From an uncultured Spirochaetia bacterium (GTDB taxonomy: Bacteria; Spirochaetota; Spirochaetia; SZUA-6; Bin103), in assembly GCA_958296075.1 (NCBI GenBank), contig CATQHW010000001.1:434001-498000 (forward strand): 64,000 nt of DNA, read 5' to 3'. The notes under the pieces were generated by a model. That model was not told the DNA's origin, searched no databases, and saw only the letters and a list, made by a program, of their open reading frames with translations. Shown here one piece after another: positions 17,589-26,818 of the stretch. How positions within the stretch are numbered: position 1 is the first letter of the stretch; each line of letters starts with the position of its first letter. Both the position numbers and the translations under genes were made by a program.

Positions 17589-18539
17589 ATGGAGCTGAGC
17601 CGGGAGCACCGCGATCGGTTCGTGGCGCAGGGGTACGTCGTGGTGGAGGGGGCGCTGGATGGCGAGGACCTGCGGCCGGTGATCGACGACTACGCGGCGA
17701 TCGTCGACCGCATCGCGCGCCGGCTGCGCGCGGAGGGCCGCATCCGGCAGCTCTACGACGGCGAGCCGTTCGACACGCGGCTCGCCCGTATCTGCGACGA
17801 GGACGCGGCGACCTACTTCGCGTCGGATGAGTCGCTGGACGTGGGCCGGACCCGCACGCGCGGCCTGTTCGAGGTCATGCGCAACCCCAAGCTGCTCGAC
17901 CTGGTCGAAGGCTTCATCGGCCCGGAGATCGCCTGCAACGCCATCTCCCACGTCCGCGCCAAGCTCCCGTCGGACGAGGCGGAGCGCAAGGGCTCCAACA
18001 TCGCTCCGTGGCACCAGGACGCGATCTTCACCACGCCGGAGGCCCGTGAGCTGTTCGTGCTCACCGTCTGGTTTCCCCTCAACGAGGCGACGGCGGACAA
18101 CGGCTGCCTGCAACTCTGTCCCGGCCTGCACCGCCGGGGCACCGTGTACTGGACCCTCGACTCGCAGCCGCCGTGCGACCCGGTGACGGTGCCCATGCGC
18201 AAGGGCGACGTGATCTTCATCCACAAGCTCTGCCCGCACGGCTCGGGCCCCAACCGCACCGGCGGCATCCGCTGGAGCATGGACCTGCGCTACCAGACCC
18301 TGGGCACCCCTTCACCGCGCCCGGAGTGGCCGAGCCTGATCGCGCGCAGCCGCGCCGCGCCGGACGCGCTGACCACCTACCACGACTGGAGCGCCGCGTG
18401 GAAGGCCGGCATTGAGAAACACCCGAAGAAGCTGTCCTACCCTCGGCCTACCGAGCCGACCCCGTTCCTCGGCCCCATGTACCCCTGGGTGGAGGTATGC
18501 GCAGCCGGTCGCTTCCCTCCCGGTAGCCATCCAGGGTGA
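17589..18539 (+). CDS. Phytanoyl-CoA dioxygenase (PhyH) family protein
   Basis: A 316-residue Fe(II)/2-oxoglutarate-dependent oxygenase of the PhyH family. The metal triad is WHQD (His and Asp) plus the distal His in CPHGSGPN, followed by the Arg of GGIRWSMD for 2-oxoglutarate. ATG at 17589 (MELSREHRDRFVAQGYVVV) starts at the family's usual first helix. The substrate is unknown; PhyH relatives in catabolic clusters hydroxylate small molecules. The last ~15 residues (VCAAGRFPPGSHPG) do not look like a natural end. They overlap an antisense remnant of another gene, so the C-terminus was probably replaced by recombination. It is monocistronic or leads into the glycosidase-like genes downstream. 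Confidence 0.8.
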   Translation: MELSREHRDRFVAQGYVVVEGALDGEDLRPVIDDYAAIVDRIARRLRAEGRIRQLYDGEPFDTRLARICDEDAATYFASDESLDVGRTRTRGLFEVMRNPKLLDLVEGFIGPEIACNAISHVRAKLPSDEAERKGSNIAPWHQDAIFTTPEARELFVLTVWFPLNEATADNGCLQLCPGLHRRGTVYWTLDSQPPCDPVTVPMRKGDVIFIHKLCPHGSGPNRTGGIRWSMDLRYQTLGTPSPRPEWPSLIARSRAAPDALTTYHDWSAAWKAGIEKHPKKLSYPRPTEPTPFLGPMYPWVEVCAAGRFPPGSHPG

Positions 18540-18624
18540 TCTTCAGCACCACCTCGGTGAGCGCCCCCTCGCTTCTCGCTCCGTCCAGGTCGTCGGCGAC
18601 GGTGAGCTCGAGCTCGGCGACCTG
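18490..18624 (-). pseudogene. Antisense remnant of a glycosidase-like C-terminal domain
   Basis: On the minus strand this stretch reads ELELTVADDLDGARSEGALT and then VVLKITLDGYREGSDRL. It aligns with the C-terminal beta domain of the neighbouring plus-strand TIM-barrel protein (LHVTIADDLDAGLADGRI and LRLRITDYEASKDRL). It has no start or complete gene around it. It is therefore a fragment of a third paralogue, inverted relative to the intact one, and its insertion point coincides with the odd C-terminus of the dioxygenase gene. Confidence 0.6.
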
Positions 18625-18725
18625 AACCGGGCTCGCCGAGCTCGACCGGCAGGGGCTCATCCGCTCCACCGGTCCTGTGGTTCGCGGGAACGGAATCGTG
18701 CTACACCGGGCCCCGGAGGGTAGCG

Positions 18726-20399
18726 ATGTCTACATCCGGGAGTCGGTCCGGCGGGCAAACCCAGCGTTGGCCGCCGCGCCTCATGTTCAATACCGACGGC
18801 AACTGGATCAACAACTACCAGGAACGGCACGACCCGTCCGACCTCACGCGGCTGATCGGTCCGCTCCGCGAAGCCGGGGTCGACCTGCTGTCGGTCCTGA
18901 TCGGCATCGACGACGATCTGACTTGGCGGGGCAGCCCGCACGGGCAGCTCTGGTGCGACAACGTCACCGAGTGGGACGTCGACGGCGTGCCCACCGACAT
19001 CCACGGCAACCCGATCGCGGAGGACGGCGCCGTGCACATCCACGGCCGCGCCACCGCCAACCGGCAGGCCACCAACGCCCACGAAGAGCTGTTCAACACG
19101 ATCGTCTCCGTGATCGAGGACGGCCACGACCTGATGCAGATCTACGTCGACGGCGCGCGCGCGCACGGATTGCCGGTGTTCGCGTCGATGCGGATGAACG
19201 ACGCTCATACCGATTCCGAGGACCGCATGTGGTACGGACGCTCTACGCTGAAGATCGAGCGGCCCGAGCTGTTGATCGGCTCGGCCATGCCGGAGGCCAG
19301 GCACGGCGCCGAATGGACCTTCAGTTGGATGTGGGACTACGCGCAGGACGAGGTGCGGCAGCGCTTCCTGGGCATCGCGGACGAGACGCTGACCCGCTAC
19401 GACTTCGACGGCCTGGAGTTCGACTTCTGCCGGCAACCGCCGTACTTCCGCGGCGGACAGGCCGTTCAGAACATCCCGGTCATGACCGACTTCGTGCGCC
19501 AGGGACGCGACGTCGTCCGGCGTCATGCGGCGCGGCGCGGGCGCGACGTGCGTCTGATCGTGCGCGTGCCGACCAGCATCGGCGAATCTCTGTCGCTGGG
19601 CATCGACACGCTGGCGTGGATACGTGAAGAGTTGGCCGACGCCGTCGTGGTGTCGTCGCCCGGCTACTGTGTGACCAGAGCGGACATTGCCGCCGCGGTC
19701 GAGGCGGCCGGCGGCGCGGTGCCGATCTATCGCGGCTTCGACGGCAGTACCTACGGGGTCTCACCGCACGAAGGATACGAACGCAACACCCCCGCCGTGC
19801 TGCGCGGCGCGGCCCTGAACGGCTACCGCGACGGCGCCGCCGGCATCGCGCTGTTCAACTACGACTACGGGACCCACCGGGCCGGCCCGGTTCCCGGCGA
19901 CTACCACGATCTGACCGACGACCATCTGCAGACCATCCGCGACCTGCGCGCGCCGGAAGCGCTGGCGCGGCGCAATCGCTGCTACTACCTGGGAGGACCG
20001 CCGAAGCCGTCCGGCTGGGGCGATTACCGGCCGGTGCTGCCGCGCAGGCTGGCGCTGCGCGGCCGCGGCGCCGGAGCGGGGCATGCCCTGCACGTGACCA
20101 TCGCCGACGACCTTGACGCGGGTCTGGCCGACGGCCGCATCCGGCGGACCGAGCTGCGCCTGCGCATCACCGACTACGAGGCGTCGAAGGATCGCCTGCA
20201 TCTGGCCGTCAACGGCCGGCGCCTCCCGTTCGCGCCGGACCGCACCATCGCCAACAGCGCGGGAGACGAGTGGCTGGTGTTCGACGACCCCGGCCTGCAG
20301 GCGGGCAGCAACGCGGTGCTCCTGATCCTGGACGGCGCCGCGACCCCGCAGCCGTGGCCCGTGCTGCACGGCCTGGAAGCGATGGTGGTCTGCTCATGA
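18726..20399 (+). CDS. Putative glycoside hydrolase-like TIM-barrel protein (GHL10-like)
   Basis: A 557-residue protein without a signal peptide. Motifs typical of family-10-like glycosidase barrels are visible: PRLMFNTDGN at strand 1, VFASMRMNDAH, and YDFDGLEFDFCRQPP with clustered acids that could be catalytic. A C-terminal beta-sandwich (about 455-557, LHVTIADDLDAGLADGRI) probably binds carbohydrate. GGAGGG lies 5 nt before ATG 18726. The stop overlaps the start of the propeller gene (ATGA), so the two are co-translated and likely act on the same substrate. A paralogue lies at 28841-30388. The activity is not known; the call rests on fold-level motifs. Confidence 0.6.
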   Translation: MSTSGSRSGGQTQRWPPRLMFNTDGNWINNYQERHDPSDLTRLIGPLREAGVDLLSVLIGIDDDLTWRGSPHGQLWCDNVTEWDVDGVPTDIHGNPIAEDGAVHIHGRATANRQATNAHEELFNTIVSVIEDGHDLMQIYVDGARAHGLPVFASMRMNDAHTDSEDRMWYGRSTLKIERPELLIGSAMPEARHGAEWTFSWMWDYAQDEVRQRFLGIADETLTRYDFDGLEFDFCRQPPYFRGGQAVQNIPVMTDFVRQGRDVVRRHAARRGRDVRLIVRVPTSIGESLSLGIDTLAWIREELADAVVVSSPGYCVTRADIAAAVEAAGGAVPIYRGFDGSTYGVSPHEGYERNTPAVLRGAALNGYRDGAAGIALFNYDYGTHRAGPVPGDYHDLTDDHLQTIRDLRAPEALARRNRCYYLGGPPKPSGWGDYRPVLPRRLALRGRGAGAGHALHVTIADDLDAGLADGRIRRTELRLRITDYEASKDRLHLAVNGRRLPFAPDRTIANSAGDEWLVFDDPGLQAGSNAVLLILDGAATPQPWPVLHGLEAMVVCS

Positions 20400-21889
20400 G
20401 CGGCGCACTGGACGTCGGCTCTCAGCGGCAGCTCTTCATCGACGGTCGCTTCATCGAGTCAAGCGACGACGTCACGCTGACCATGAACCCGCCGGTCCAG
20501 CACCCGGAGCCGGTGCTGGTCTCGGACCGGCCGTGGGAGGAGTTGGGGATCGGCGCCTACAACACCGTATGGCGGGAGCCGGACGGCGCCTTTCGCATGT
20601 GGTACGACGCGTGGATGAAAGCCGGCCTGCCGTCGGAAGGCGCCCGGCGCCTCGCCTATGCCGAATCGGACGACGGCATCCACTGGCGGAAGCCCGAGCT
20701 CGGCCTGCTCCCCTTCCGGGGATCGACGCGGAACAACATCGTCGCCCCCCGCTCCGAACGGCAGAGCATGCAGGGGGCCACCGTCTTCCGCGACGACCGC
20801 GCCCCCGCCGGGGAACGCTACAAGCTGTGGACCAAGTTCCGGCCCGCCGACGAAGAGATCGCCGCCGGCGCGCTGCAAGGGTTGTGGGCGATGCGTTCGC
20901 CCGACGGCATCCACTGGGAGCCGTACCCCGATCAGCCCAACCCGCGCGACGCGATGTGCGACGTGCAGAACATGCTGTTCTGGGACGCCCGGCTGCAACT
21001 CTACGTCGGCTACGTCCGCGTCCGCGAAACGCAGATCGTCGACGAGGCGGCGCAGGCGGCCGGCAGGGGCAGCTATCGGTGCGTGGGCCGCATCACCTCC
21101 CCCGACTTCCGAGAGTGGTCGCCGCTCGGAATCATCTTCGAGGCGGACGCGCAGGATCTGGGCATCCCCGTGCCGCATCAACGCGACGATCCGCGCCCGA
21201 ACATGGACTTCTACACGAACTGCGCGATGAAGTATCCGTGGGCGCAGGACGTCTACCTGATGCTGCCGTCGGCCTTCTACCACTGGGGTGAGAACGACCG
21301 TCCGGCAACCATGGACGTGCAACTCCTGACCAGCCGGGACGGCGTGCGCTGGAGCCGCGCGGGCGGCCGCAAGCCGTTCCTGCGCCGCGGACTGGACGGT
21401 ACGTTCACCAGCGGCATGCTGTACGCGAACCCGTGGCTGATCCCCGCCGGGGACGAGCTGTGGCTCTACTACGCCGGGATGAAACGGCTGCACGGCGGCC
21501 CGGTGGAGAGCGAGGACGAGCGGATGCTGGGCAGGCACTCCGGCATCTTCCGCGCCACGCTGCGGCGCGACGGGTTCATCTCCGCTGACGCCGACTACGG
21601 CGGGGGTGAGTTGACCACGCCGGAGGTTCGCTTCTCCGGGCGCACGCTCGCCCTCAACTGCGACGCGGGCGCCGGCGGCTGGTTGAAGGTCGAACTGCTC
21701 GACCGCGAAGGGCACGCGCTGCCGGGCTTCGAGCTGGACGCCGCGGACGCCGTACTCGGCAACGGCGTCTCCAAGACGGTCACCTGGCAGGGACGACGCG
21801 ACGTGGGCGGCGCCGCCGGCACCCCGGTCCGCCTGCGGTTCGTGATGCGCGACGTGAAGCTCTACGCCTTTCAGTTCCTCGATTCCTGA
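20396..21889 (+). CDS. GH32/43-like five-bladed beta-propeller protein
   Basis: A 497-residue protein with repeated blade motifs such as FRMWYDAW, ESDDGIHWRKPELG, RSPDGIHWEPY and TSRDGVRWSR, typical of five-bladed propellers in the GH32/43/68 clan. A jelly-roll-like C-terminal domain (about 390-497, ending LRFVMRDVKLYAFQFLDS) follows. It is cytoplasmic by lack of a signal peptide. ATG at 20396 overlaps the previous stop by 4 nt. Two paralogues in this window share the order propeller, beta-sandwich and a closing RFxxxxxKLYxF-type motif. It could be a glycosidase, phosphorylase or non-catalytic sugar-binding protein; the nucleophile and acid residues cannot be assigned from sequence alone. Confidence 0.6.
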   Translation: MSGALDVGSQRQLFIDGRFIESSDDVTLTMNPPVQHPEPVLVSDRPWEELGIGAYNTVWREPDGAFRMWYDAWMKAGLPSEGARRLAYAESDDGIHWRKPELGLLPFRGSTRNNIVAPRSERQSMQGATVFRDDRAPAGERYKLWTKFRPADEEIAAGALQGLWAMRSPDGIHWEPYPDQPNPRDAMCDVQNMLFWDARLQLYVGYVRVRETQIVDEAAQAAGRGSYRCVGRITSPDFREWSPLGIIFEADAQDLGIPVPHQRDDPRPNMDFYTNCAMKYPWAQDVYLMLPSAFYHWGENDRPATMDVQLLTSRDGVRWSRAGGRKPFLRRGLDGTFTSGMLYANPWLIPAGDELWLYYAGMKRLHGGPVESEDERMLGRHSGIFRATLRRDGFISADADYGGGELTTPEVRFSGRTLALNCDAGAGGWLKVELLDREGHALPGFELDAADAVLGNGVSKTVTWQGRRDVGGAAGTPVRLRFVMRDVKLYAFQFLDS

Positions 21890-21940
21890 AAGGGGCAGTC
21901 GAGGCACGGACGAGTGGGGTTGGGCCCTATAGTGCCCGCC

Positions 21941-22252
21941 ATGGCCCTCTTCTCCTCAGACCGGGAGCGTCGCCTCTGGCTGTGGACGCTGGCCGTCGTG
22001 ATGGCGATCTACTCCACCCTCGGCCTCGCGCGCACGCTGGCCGAGGCACTGCGCGAGCACGGCCTGCTGGGCGCCTCCTTCCCCGTCGTCTCCTTCGACC
22101 CGCAAGACATCCTGTTCAACCTGCTCGCGGGAGCGATGGCGGTGGGTGCGAGCGTCGCGCTGGCGTGGGCGCGGCGGTGGACGAGGGATCGACGAAGGGA
22201 CGTGGCTTGCCGTGACGCCAGCTCTACGTCGTTCCGTTTCCGCCGATGGTGA
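21941..22252 (+). pseudogene. VanZ-like membrane protein with an internal deletion
   Basis: The frame starts ATG 21941 with RERRLWLWTLAVVMAIYSTL, the first membrane helix typical of a VanZ-like family. It then jumps at about residue 47 (GASFPVV) to the family's C-terminal motif DPQDILFNLLAGAMAVGAS. The middle helices normally between them, about 80-100 residues, are missing, leaving 103 codons and two helices. Its 3' end overlaps the convergent propeller gene by 29 nt. An internally deleted, probably non-functional gene is the simplest reading; a natural two-helix protein is possible. Confidence 0.5.
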
Positions 22253-23783
22253 ACGAATAGAGCTTCGATTCGTAGAGGTAGAACCGCAGCCGCACCACCT
22301 GACCTGAGACGTCACGCAGCGTCCTGTCGCCGTTCCAGGTCACGGGCAGGCGCAGCCCGTCCCCTTCGATCGGCCGGCAGTCACGGACGGTCAGTCCCGG
22401 GATCGGCGTGCCGATCGGGTCGGCGACCTCGACCTTGATCCGTCCGCGGGCGGCGTCGGCGTTGATCTGCAAGCCGTCGCCTTCCAGCCGGAACGGCTTG
22501 GTGATCAGCACCCCCAGCTCGTCCGAGGCCGCGCGCGCGACGAACCGATCTTTCGCGAGGGTGGCCAGCCCGGACCCGCTCGTCCGCTGCACGGCGTTGT
22601 GGGAACCTGAGTGGCCGCTGTAGTAGAAGCGCACCTCGTCCCCGTACTCGATCATCCTGGCGCCGGCGATCATGCCGCCGTCCCAACTGCCGATCACGCC
22701 GCGCGGAATGAACACCGGCCGATTGGCCAGCCGCTCCCAGTGGAAGCCGTCCCGGCTGAAGGTCAACTGGACGTCGATGACGTCGGCGGCCTGCGGATCG
22801 CCCAGGTACCCCTTCAACCCCCATTTGTTGAAGACCTGCAGCAGCCCCAGATACACACCCTGGCAGACGACGACGTCGATGCCGTAGAGCCGCGGCGGGT
22901 CCAACTCGTCCGGGCGGATGATCACCTCCGGCTCGGTCCAGTTCACGAAGTCGTCGCTCTCCGCCCTGGCGATCCTGCGGTTGCAGCCCATCCCTTCGTG
23001 CGCGTGGTCGGTCGCGCCGATCACCGCGCGGGTGTCCACGTACGGCGCCGTGCGCAGGTAGCGATGCAGATAATCGTCGGCTTCGGAGTGCCGGCACATC
23101 CCCTGGTCATCGCCCTCGACCTCCGGAAAGCCCAGGTCGCCGGGCCGCTCGCCGTGCGGGCCGGCCAGGATGGTTGGCCGGCGGAAGTTCACGTACCGGC
23201 CGATCCGTTCGTCATAGAGGAAGCAGCCGTTGCCGTCGTTGGAGTCGCGGATGATGGATCGCTCGTCCGGGTACAGGTGCCAGTCGATGCCGTCGGGCGA
23301 GTACGCGGCGAACAGCCGGCCGCCTCCGCGCCGATCAGGATCGACGTGGTGGTACCAGCGCTTGATCGTCCCCTTGTACCGCTTGCGGGGATCCGGATCG
23401 TGCGGGTCCTTCAGCGCCACCCCGAACTCGCCCTTCATCGCCGAGGTGTCGATGAGGTTGTTCCGCTTCGATCCGGCGTGCTCGACGATGCCGAGCTCCG
23501 GCTTGCGCCACGCGAAGCCGTCCTCGGACACCGCGTACGCGCGCGCGTACAGCGCCTCGTTGCCGGGGTCGTCCTCGGGGTCTTCCGCGAACACCGGATA
23601 CCACGCCTTGAACAGTCTCTCCTCGGCGTCGTACAGGCTGGGAGTGATCGGCAACGGGTTGCCCGGATGCTTGGCCGGCATCTCCGGGACCCGGCGGAGC
23701 ATCCAGACGTCGTCGACGACGTGATCGTCGATCAGGAGCTGCGTGGCGGTGCCGACCTCCGCCACTCGATACCGGTCCTGCAT
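22224..23783 (-). CDS. GH32/43-like five-bladed beta-propeller protein
   Basis: A 519-residue paralogue of the propeller genes at 20396 and 43401. Blade motifs include LFKAWYPVF, VSEDGFAWRKPELG, YSPDGIDWHLY, ESDDFVNWTEP and FSRDGFHWERL. A C-terminal beta domain ends VVRLRFYLYESKLYSFTI. ATG at 23783 is preceded by GGAGGG with a 5-nt spacer, so the longer upstream reading is rejected. It is divergent from the AAA ATPase gene. It probably processes or binds a carbohydrate taken up by the nearby ABC importer; catalytic residues are not assigned. Confidence 0.6.
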   Translation of the reverse strand: MQDRYRVAEVGTATQLLIDDHVVDDVWMLRRVPEMPAKHPGNPLPITPSLYDAEERLFKAWYPVFAEDPEDDPGNEALYARAYAVSEDGFAWRKPELGIVEHAGSKRNNLIDTSAMKGEFGVALKDPHDPDPRKRYKGTIKRWYHHVDPDRRGGGRLFAAYSPDGIDWHLYPDERSIIRDSNDGNGCFLYDERIGRYVNFRRPTILAGPHGERPGDLGFPEVEGDDQGMCRHSEADDYLHRYLRTAPYVDTRAVIGATDHAHEGMGCNRRIARAESDDFVNWTEPEVIIRPDELDPPRLYGIDVVVCQGVYLGLLQVFNKWGLKGYLGDPQAADVIDVQLTFSRDGFHWERLANRPVFIPRGVIGSWDGGMIAGARMIEYGDEVRFYYSGHSGSHNAVQRTSGSGLATLAKDRFVARAASDELGVLITKPFRLEGDGLQINADAARGRIKVEVADPIGTPIPGLTVRDCRPIEGDGLRLPVTWNGDRTLRDVSGQVVRLRFYLYESKLYSFTIGGNGTT

Positions 23784-23892
23784 GGTCAACCCTCCATGGT
23801 CGGTCACCGCCCATTCTGTGCATGCCGCGCGGGCGGCACAACAGCATGAGCGCGATGCGAGCACCCAGTGTCCACATCGTATACTGGCTGCC

Positions 23893-25029
23893 TTGAAGGC
23901 AGCGGGGCGCGTATTCACTCCCGGCGACGGCGCCGCGCCGCCCGCGCTCACCGGGCGCGAGCGGGAAGAAGCGCTGCTGTCGCAGTGTCTGGCGGACCTG
24001 CTCGGCGGCACGGCGCCGCCGCACAACGTGGCGCTGATGGGGCCGCGCGGCAACGGAAAGACCGTACTGCTCAACTGGTTCGAACGGGCCTGCCGGCGAG
24101 CGGGCCGAGTGGACATCGCGCGCTTGTCGCCCAGCCGAATACGGACCGAGCAGAGCCTGGTCGATCTCCTGGTGCCGGTGTCCCTCATCAAGAAGATGCT
24201 GCCGGTGAAGGTGGGCGTCGCCGGCGTCGGCGAAGCTCAGTGGGCGACGCATGCCCCGTCCCCGCAGAACCTCACGGAACGGTTGATCGTTCGGTGCCAG
24301 ACGAAGCCCGTCGTCGTCCTGCTCGACGAAGCGCACACGTTGGCCCACGAGGTCGGCCAGCTCCTGCTGAACGTGAGCCAGGAAGTCCGGGCGGACGCGC
24401 CGTTCCTGCTGGTGCTTGCCGGCACGCCGGGCCTGCCGGCGCATCTCAGCGCCATGAACGCGTCTTTTTGGAGCCGCTTGGGAGAGGGGCGCCTGGGCAT
24501 CGGCCTGCTCAGCGACGACGCCGCCCGCGCCGCTCTGGTCGAGCCGCTTGCGGCCCACGGCGTAGGCATCGAAGCTGACGCCCTCGCCGCAGTCGTAGAG
24601 GACAGCCAGCGCTATCCGTATTTCATCCAGCTCTGGGGCGAGGCTCTGTGGAAGCAGCGCCTGGCCACCGGCGCGACCCGCCTGACCGCGGCTCACGGAG
24701 AGGCGGCGCAGCCCAACGTGATCGCCCGGGTTACGGATTACTACCAGGACCGCTACCGGGAACTGGAGGTCGGCGGCCTGCTGCCTGCGGCGGTGGCCAC
24801 GGCGCCGCTGTTCCGGGCCGGCGCCGCAGCCACCGCTTCCGACCACGCCATCGACGCTGCCCTTGCCGCGACCGGCGCGGACGCCGCCGCGCGGCTGGAG
24901 GCCCGCGAGGAATTGAACCGGCTGGGATACATCTGGAGCCCGCCGGGCCAGCTCCCGCCGGTCGTCTGGATCGCCGGCATCCCGTCGTTGATGGCGCACG
25001 TGCTCGACCACGCCACCCTGGCGGACTGA
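23893..25029 (+). CDS. AAA (AAA16/Orc1-like) ATP-binding protein
   Basis: A protein of about 378 residues with Walker A MGPRGNGKTVLLNWF, Walker B VVVLLDEAH and sensor-like LLVLAGTPGLP, then a helical lid and a winged-helix-like C-terminus (REELNRLGYIW). These are features of the AAA16/Orc1-like STAND-type ATPases found next to mobile or defence genes. The start is uncertain: a TTG at 23893 precedes the first conserved residues (AAGRVFTPG), while ATGs further upstream would overlap the divergent propeller gene. There is no obvious partner gene, as its neighbours are sugar-catabolism genes, so its role is unknown. Confidence 0.65.
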   Translation: MKAAGRVFTPGDGAAPPALTGREREEALLSQCLADLLGGTAPPHNVALMGPRGNGKTVLLNWFERACRRAGRVDIARLSPSRIRTEQSLVDLLVPVSLIKKMLPVKVGVAGVGEAQWATHAPSPQNLTERLIVRCQTKPVVVLLDEAHTLAHEVGQLLLNVSQEVRADAPFLLVLAGTPGLPAHLSAMNASFWSRLGEGRLGIGLLSDDAARAALVEPLAAHGVGIEADALAAVVEDSQRYPYFIQLWGEALWKQRLATGATRLTAAHGEAAQPNVIARVTDYYQDRYRELEVGGLLPAAVATAPLFRAGAAATASDHAIDAALAATGADAAARLEAREELNRLGYIWSPPGQLPPVVWIAGIPSLMAHVLDHATLAD

Positions 25030-25102
25030 CCCCTGGGTTGCCCCGGCCGGCGGCGGCCCGTAGACTGCCGGACAATCCAACAGCCCAAAGAGGAGGGCTT
25101 AA

Positions 25103-26779
25103 ATGAGACGGTTACGGAGATCGCTGGTCACCGGCGTCGTGGTGGGGCTCATCACGCTCCTGGCAGCCGGCGCGGCGTTCGGGCAGGACCCCTTCGCCAA
25201 GCACCTGGAGATCGAATGGCTCGGCTGGGCGATGCGCTTCAACGAGGAGGAGAAGGCCGATACCTACGTCTATCTCCAAGAGATGTCGGAGCGGTTCAAC
25301 ACCACCTTCACCTGGCCCGATCTTCGCGATTGGAGCAACACCGAGGCGGTCGCCGCGCAGCTCGCGACCGGCCGAATCCCCGAGTTCTGCGCGGTGCTGC
25401 AGGCCAACATGGACGAGCTGTATCAGGACGACATGATCCGCACCTGGTCGTATGAGGACATCCGCGAAAAGATGCCCAACACCGCCCAGATCATGGATGA
25501 GACCGGCGCCTGGTCATTCCTGCGCGTGCCGGGTGAGGACGCTGTGATGGGCATCCCGCAGCTCTATAACAAGCCGTTGACGATGATGGTGTCCTACTAC
25601 CGCCTCGACTGGCTGGAGAAGCTGGGCATCGAGCCGCACGGCGAGCTGGTGGAGATCTCCCCGCGGGTGTTCTGGAGCTCCGAGGGCTTCGACACCGAAG
25701 AGATGCGCCAGATACTCAAGCGGTTCGTGGACGAGAACGCCTCCGGCGGCGAGCGCACCTACGGTCTGGGCAGCTACTTCCCCGCCACCTTCACCAGCTT
25801 CGGCCAGGCAGGCTCCCTGTTCGGAACCGAGGGCCGCGGGGTCGACATCAACGTCTTGGAAGACGGCGAGATGAAGTTCATGTATGCCACGGACGCCTAC
25901 CGGGACGCGCTCAAGTGGTTCAACCGGCTCTATGAGGAGGGCATCCTCACCAAGGAGACGGTGATCAACGCGCAGTCATCCGGAGCCGCGAAGGAGCTAT
26001 GGGACTCCGGACACCTCGGCTACATGCAGTACCACTACAACTACATCACGGAGAACGACACGACCGAGGTGCCCTTCCAGATGCTCCTCGCCCACCCCGA
26101 CGCGAAGGTGCTGGTCGTGCCGACCGAGAAGAATCACGTGACCGGTCTGTACGGCGCCTCGGCCGGCGGCGCGGCGATGACGCCGGCGATCCCCACCGGA
26201 TTCAGGATCGGGACCCTGGGACGCGCCGCCCTGGCATCGAGCGAGCTCAGCGATGAGAAGTTCGACCGCGCCATGCGCATCTTCGATTGGTTGCACTCCA
26301 CCAGAGAAGGTGCCTTGCGCAACTGGTGGGGCATCGAGGGGGTCAACTTCGACTGGTCGGGCGAGCCCTGGGCCTCCCCGTTGATCTATCACGAGGTCGG
26401 CCCCGAGCATGCCACCAACCTTCTCGGAGGCTACTGGCTGCCGTGGCTGTACGAGGTCCGCAAGCTCGGAACGCCCTACGAGACGGTAGAGAACGATCTG
26501 CTGGCAAAGGCCGGATACATGGACCACTACGTCCATCAGTACCGGTACGACTTCCTGAACGAGACCAACATCATCACCATGCGCAAGCGTTACGACTCGG
26601 GTCTTACGACCACGGCCCTGGAGTACACGGCCAATTTCATCCTGGGCGACATCGACATCGATGCAGGCTGGGACGACTACGTTGCCGATCTCGAGAAGAA
26701 CGGCATGAGCCGATACCTGCAGGAGTACGAGAACGCTCCGTTGGTCGACGCCTATCTCGACGGCAGGATCGAGTACTGA
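25103..26779 (+). CDS. Extracellular solute-binding protein of an LplABC-type ABC importer
   Basis: A 558-residue secreted protein. Residues 1-28 form a signal peptide (Arg-rich start, hydrophobic core, AAFG cleavage region). The mature part has the layout of large oligosaccharide-binding proteins (LplA/family 1): RFNTTFTWPDLRDW early, GIPQLYNKP and a long DALKWFNRLYEEGILTKE helix. GAGGAGGG lies just before ATG 25103. It captures a sugar, possibly an oligosaccharide, and passes it to the two permeases, whose genes lie just downstream but on the opposite strand, so expression must be coordinated from two promoters. No ATP-binding subunit is present; a shared MsmK-like ATPase elsewhere is likely. 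Confidence 0.8.
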   Translation: MRRLRRSLVTGVVVGLITLLAAGAAFGQDPFAKHLEIEWLGWAMRFNEEEKADTYVYLQEMSERFNTTFTWPDLRDWSNTEAVAAQLATGRIPEFCAVLQANMDELYQDDMIRTWSYEDIREKMPNTAQIMDETGAWSFLRVPGEDAVMGIPQLYNKPLTMMVSYYRLDWLEKLGIEPHGELVEISPRVFWSSEGFDTEEMRQILKRFVDENASGGERTYGLGSYFPATFTSFGQAGSLFGTEGRGVDINVLEDGEMKFMYATDAYRDALKWFNRLYEEGILTKETVINAQSSGAAKELWDSGHLGYMQYHYNYITENDTTEVPFQMLLAHPDAKVLVVPTEKNHVTGLYGASAGGAAMTPAIPTGFRIGTLGRAALASSELSDEKFDRAMRIFDWLHSTREGALRNWWGIEGVNFDWSGEPWASPLIYHEVGPEHATNLLGGYWLPWLYEVRKLGTPYETVENDLLAKAGYMDHYVHQYRYDFLNETNIITMRKRYDSGLTTTALEYTANFILGDIDIDAGWDDYVADLEKNGMSRYLQEYENAPLVDAYLDGRIEY

Positions 26780-26818
26780 GCTTCGCGGCTCGGAGCGCCA
26801 GCTCCGGGGACGTTTTCA

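Noticed and set aside
14116-17598. A 1,160-codon open frame on the plus strand opposite the helicase
   Set aside because: The minus strand carries all helicase motifs in order; the plus frame is low-complexity and has no recognisable domain.
22611-23849. A 412-codon plus-strand frame opposite a propeller gene
   Set aside because: Val/Arg/Asp-rich shadow; the minus strand has the blade motifs and a good ribosome-binding site.
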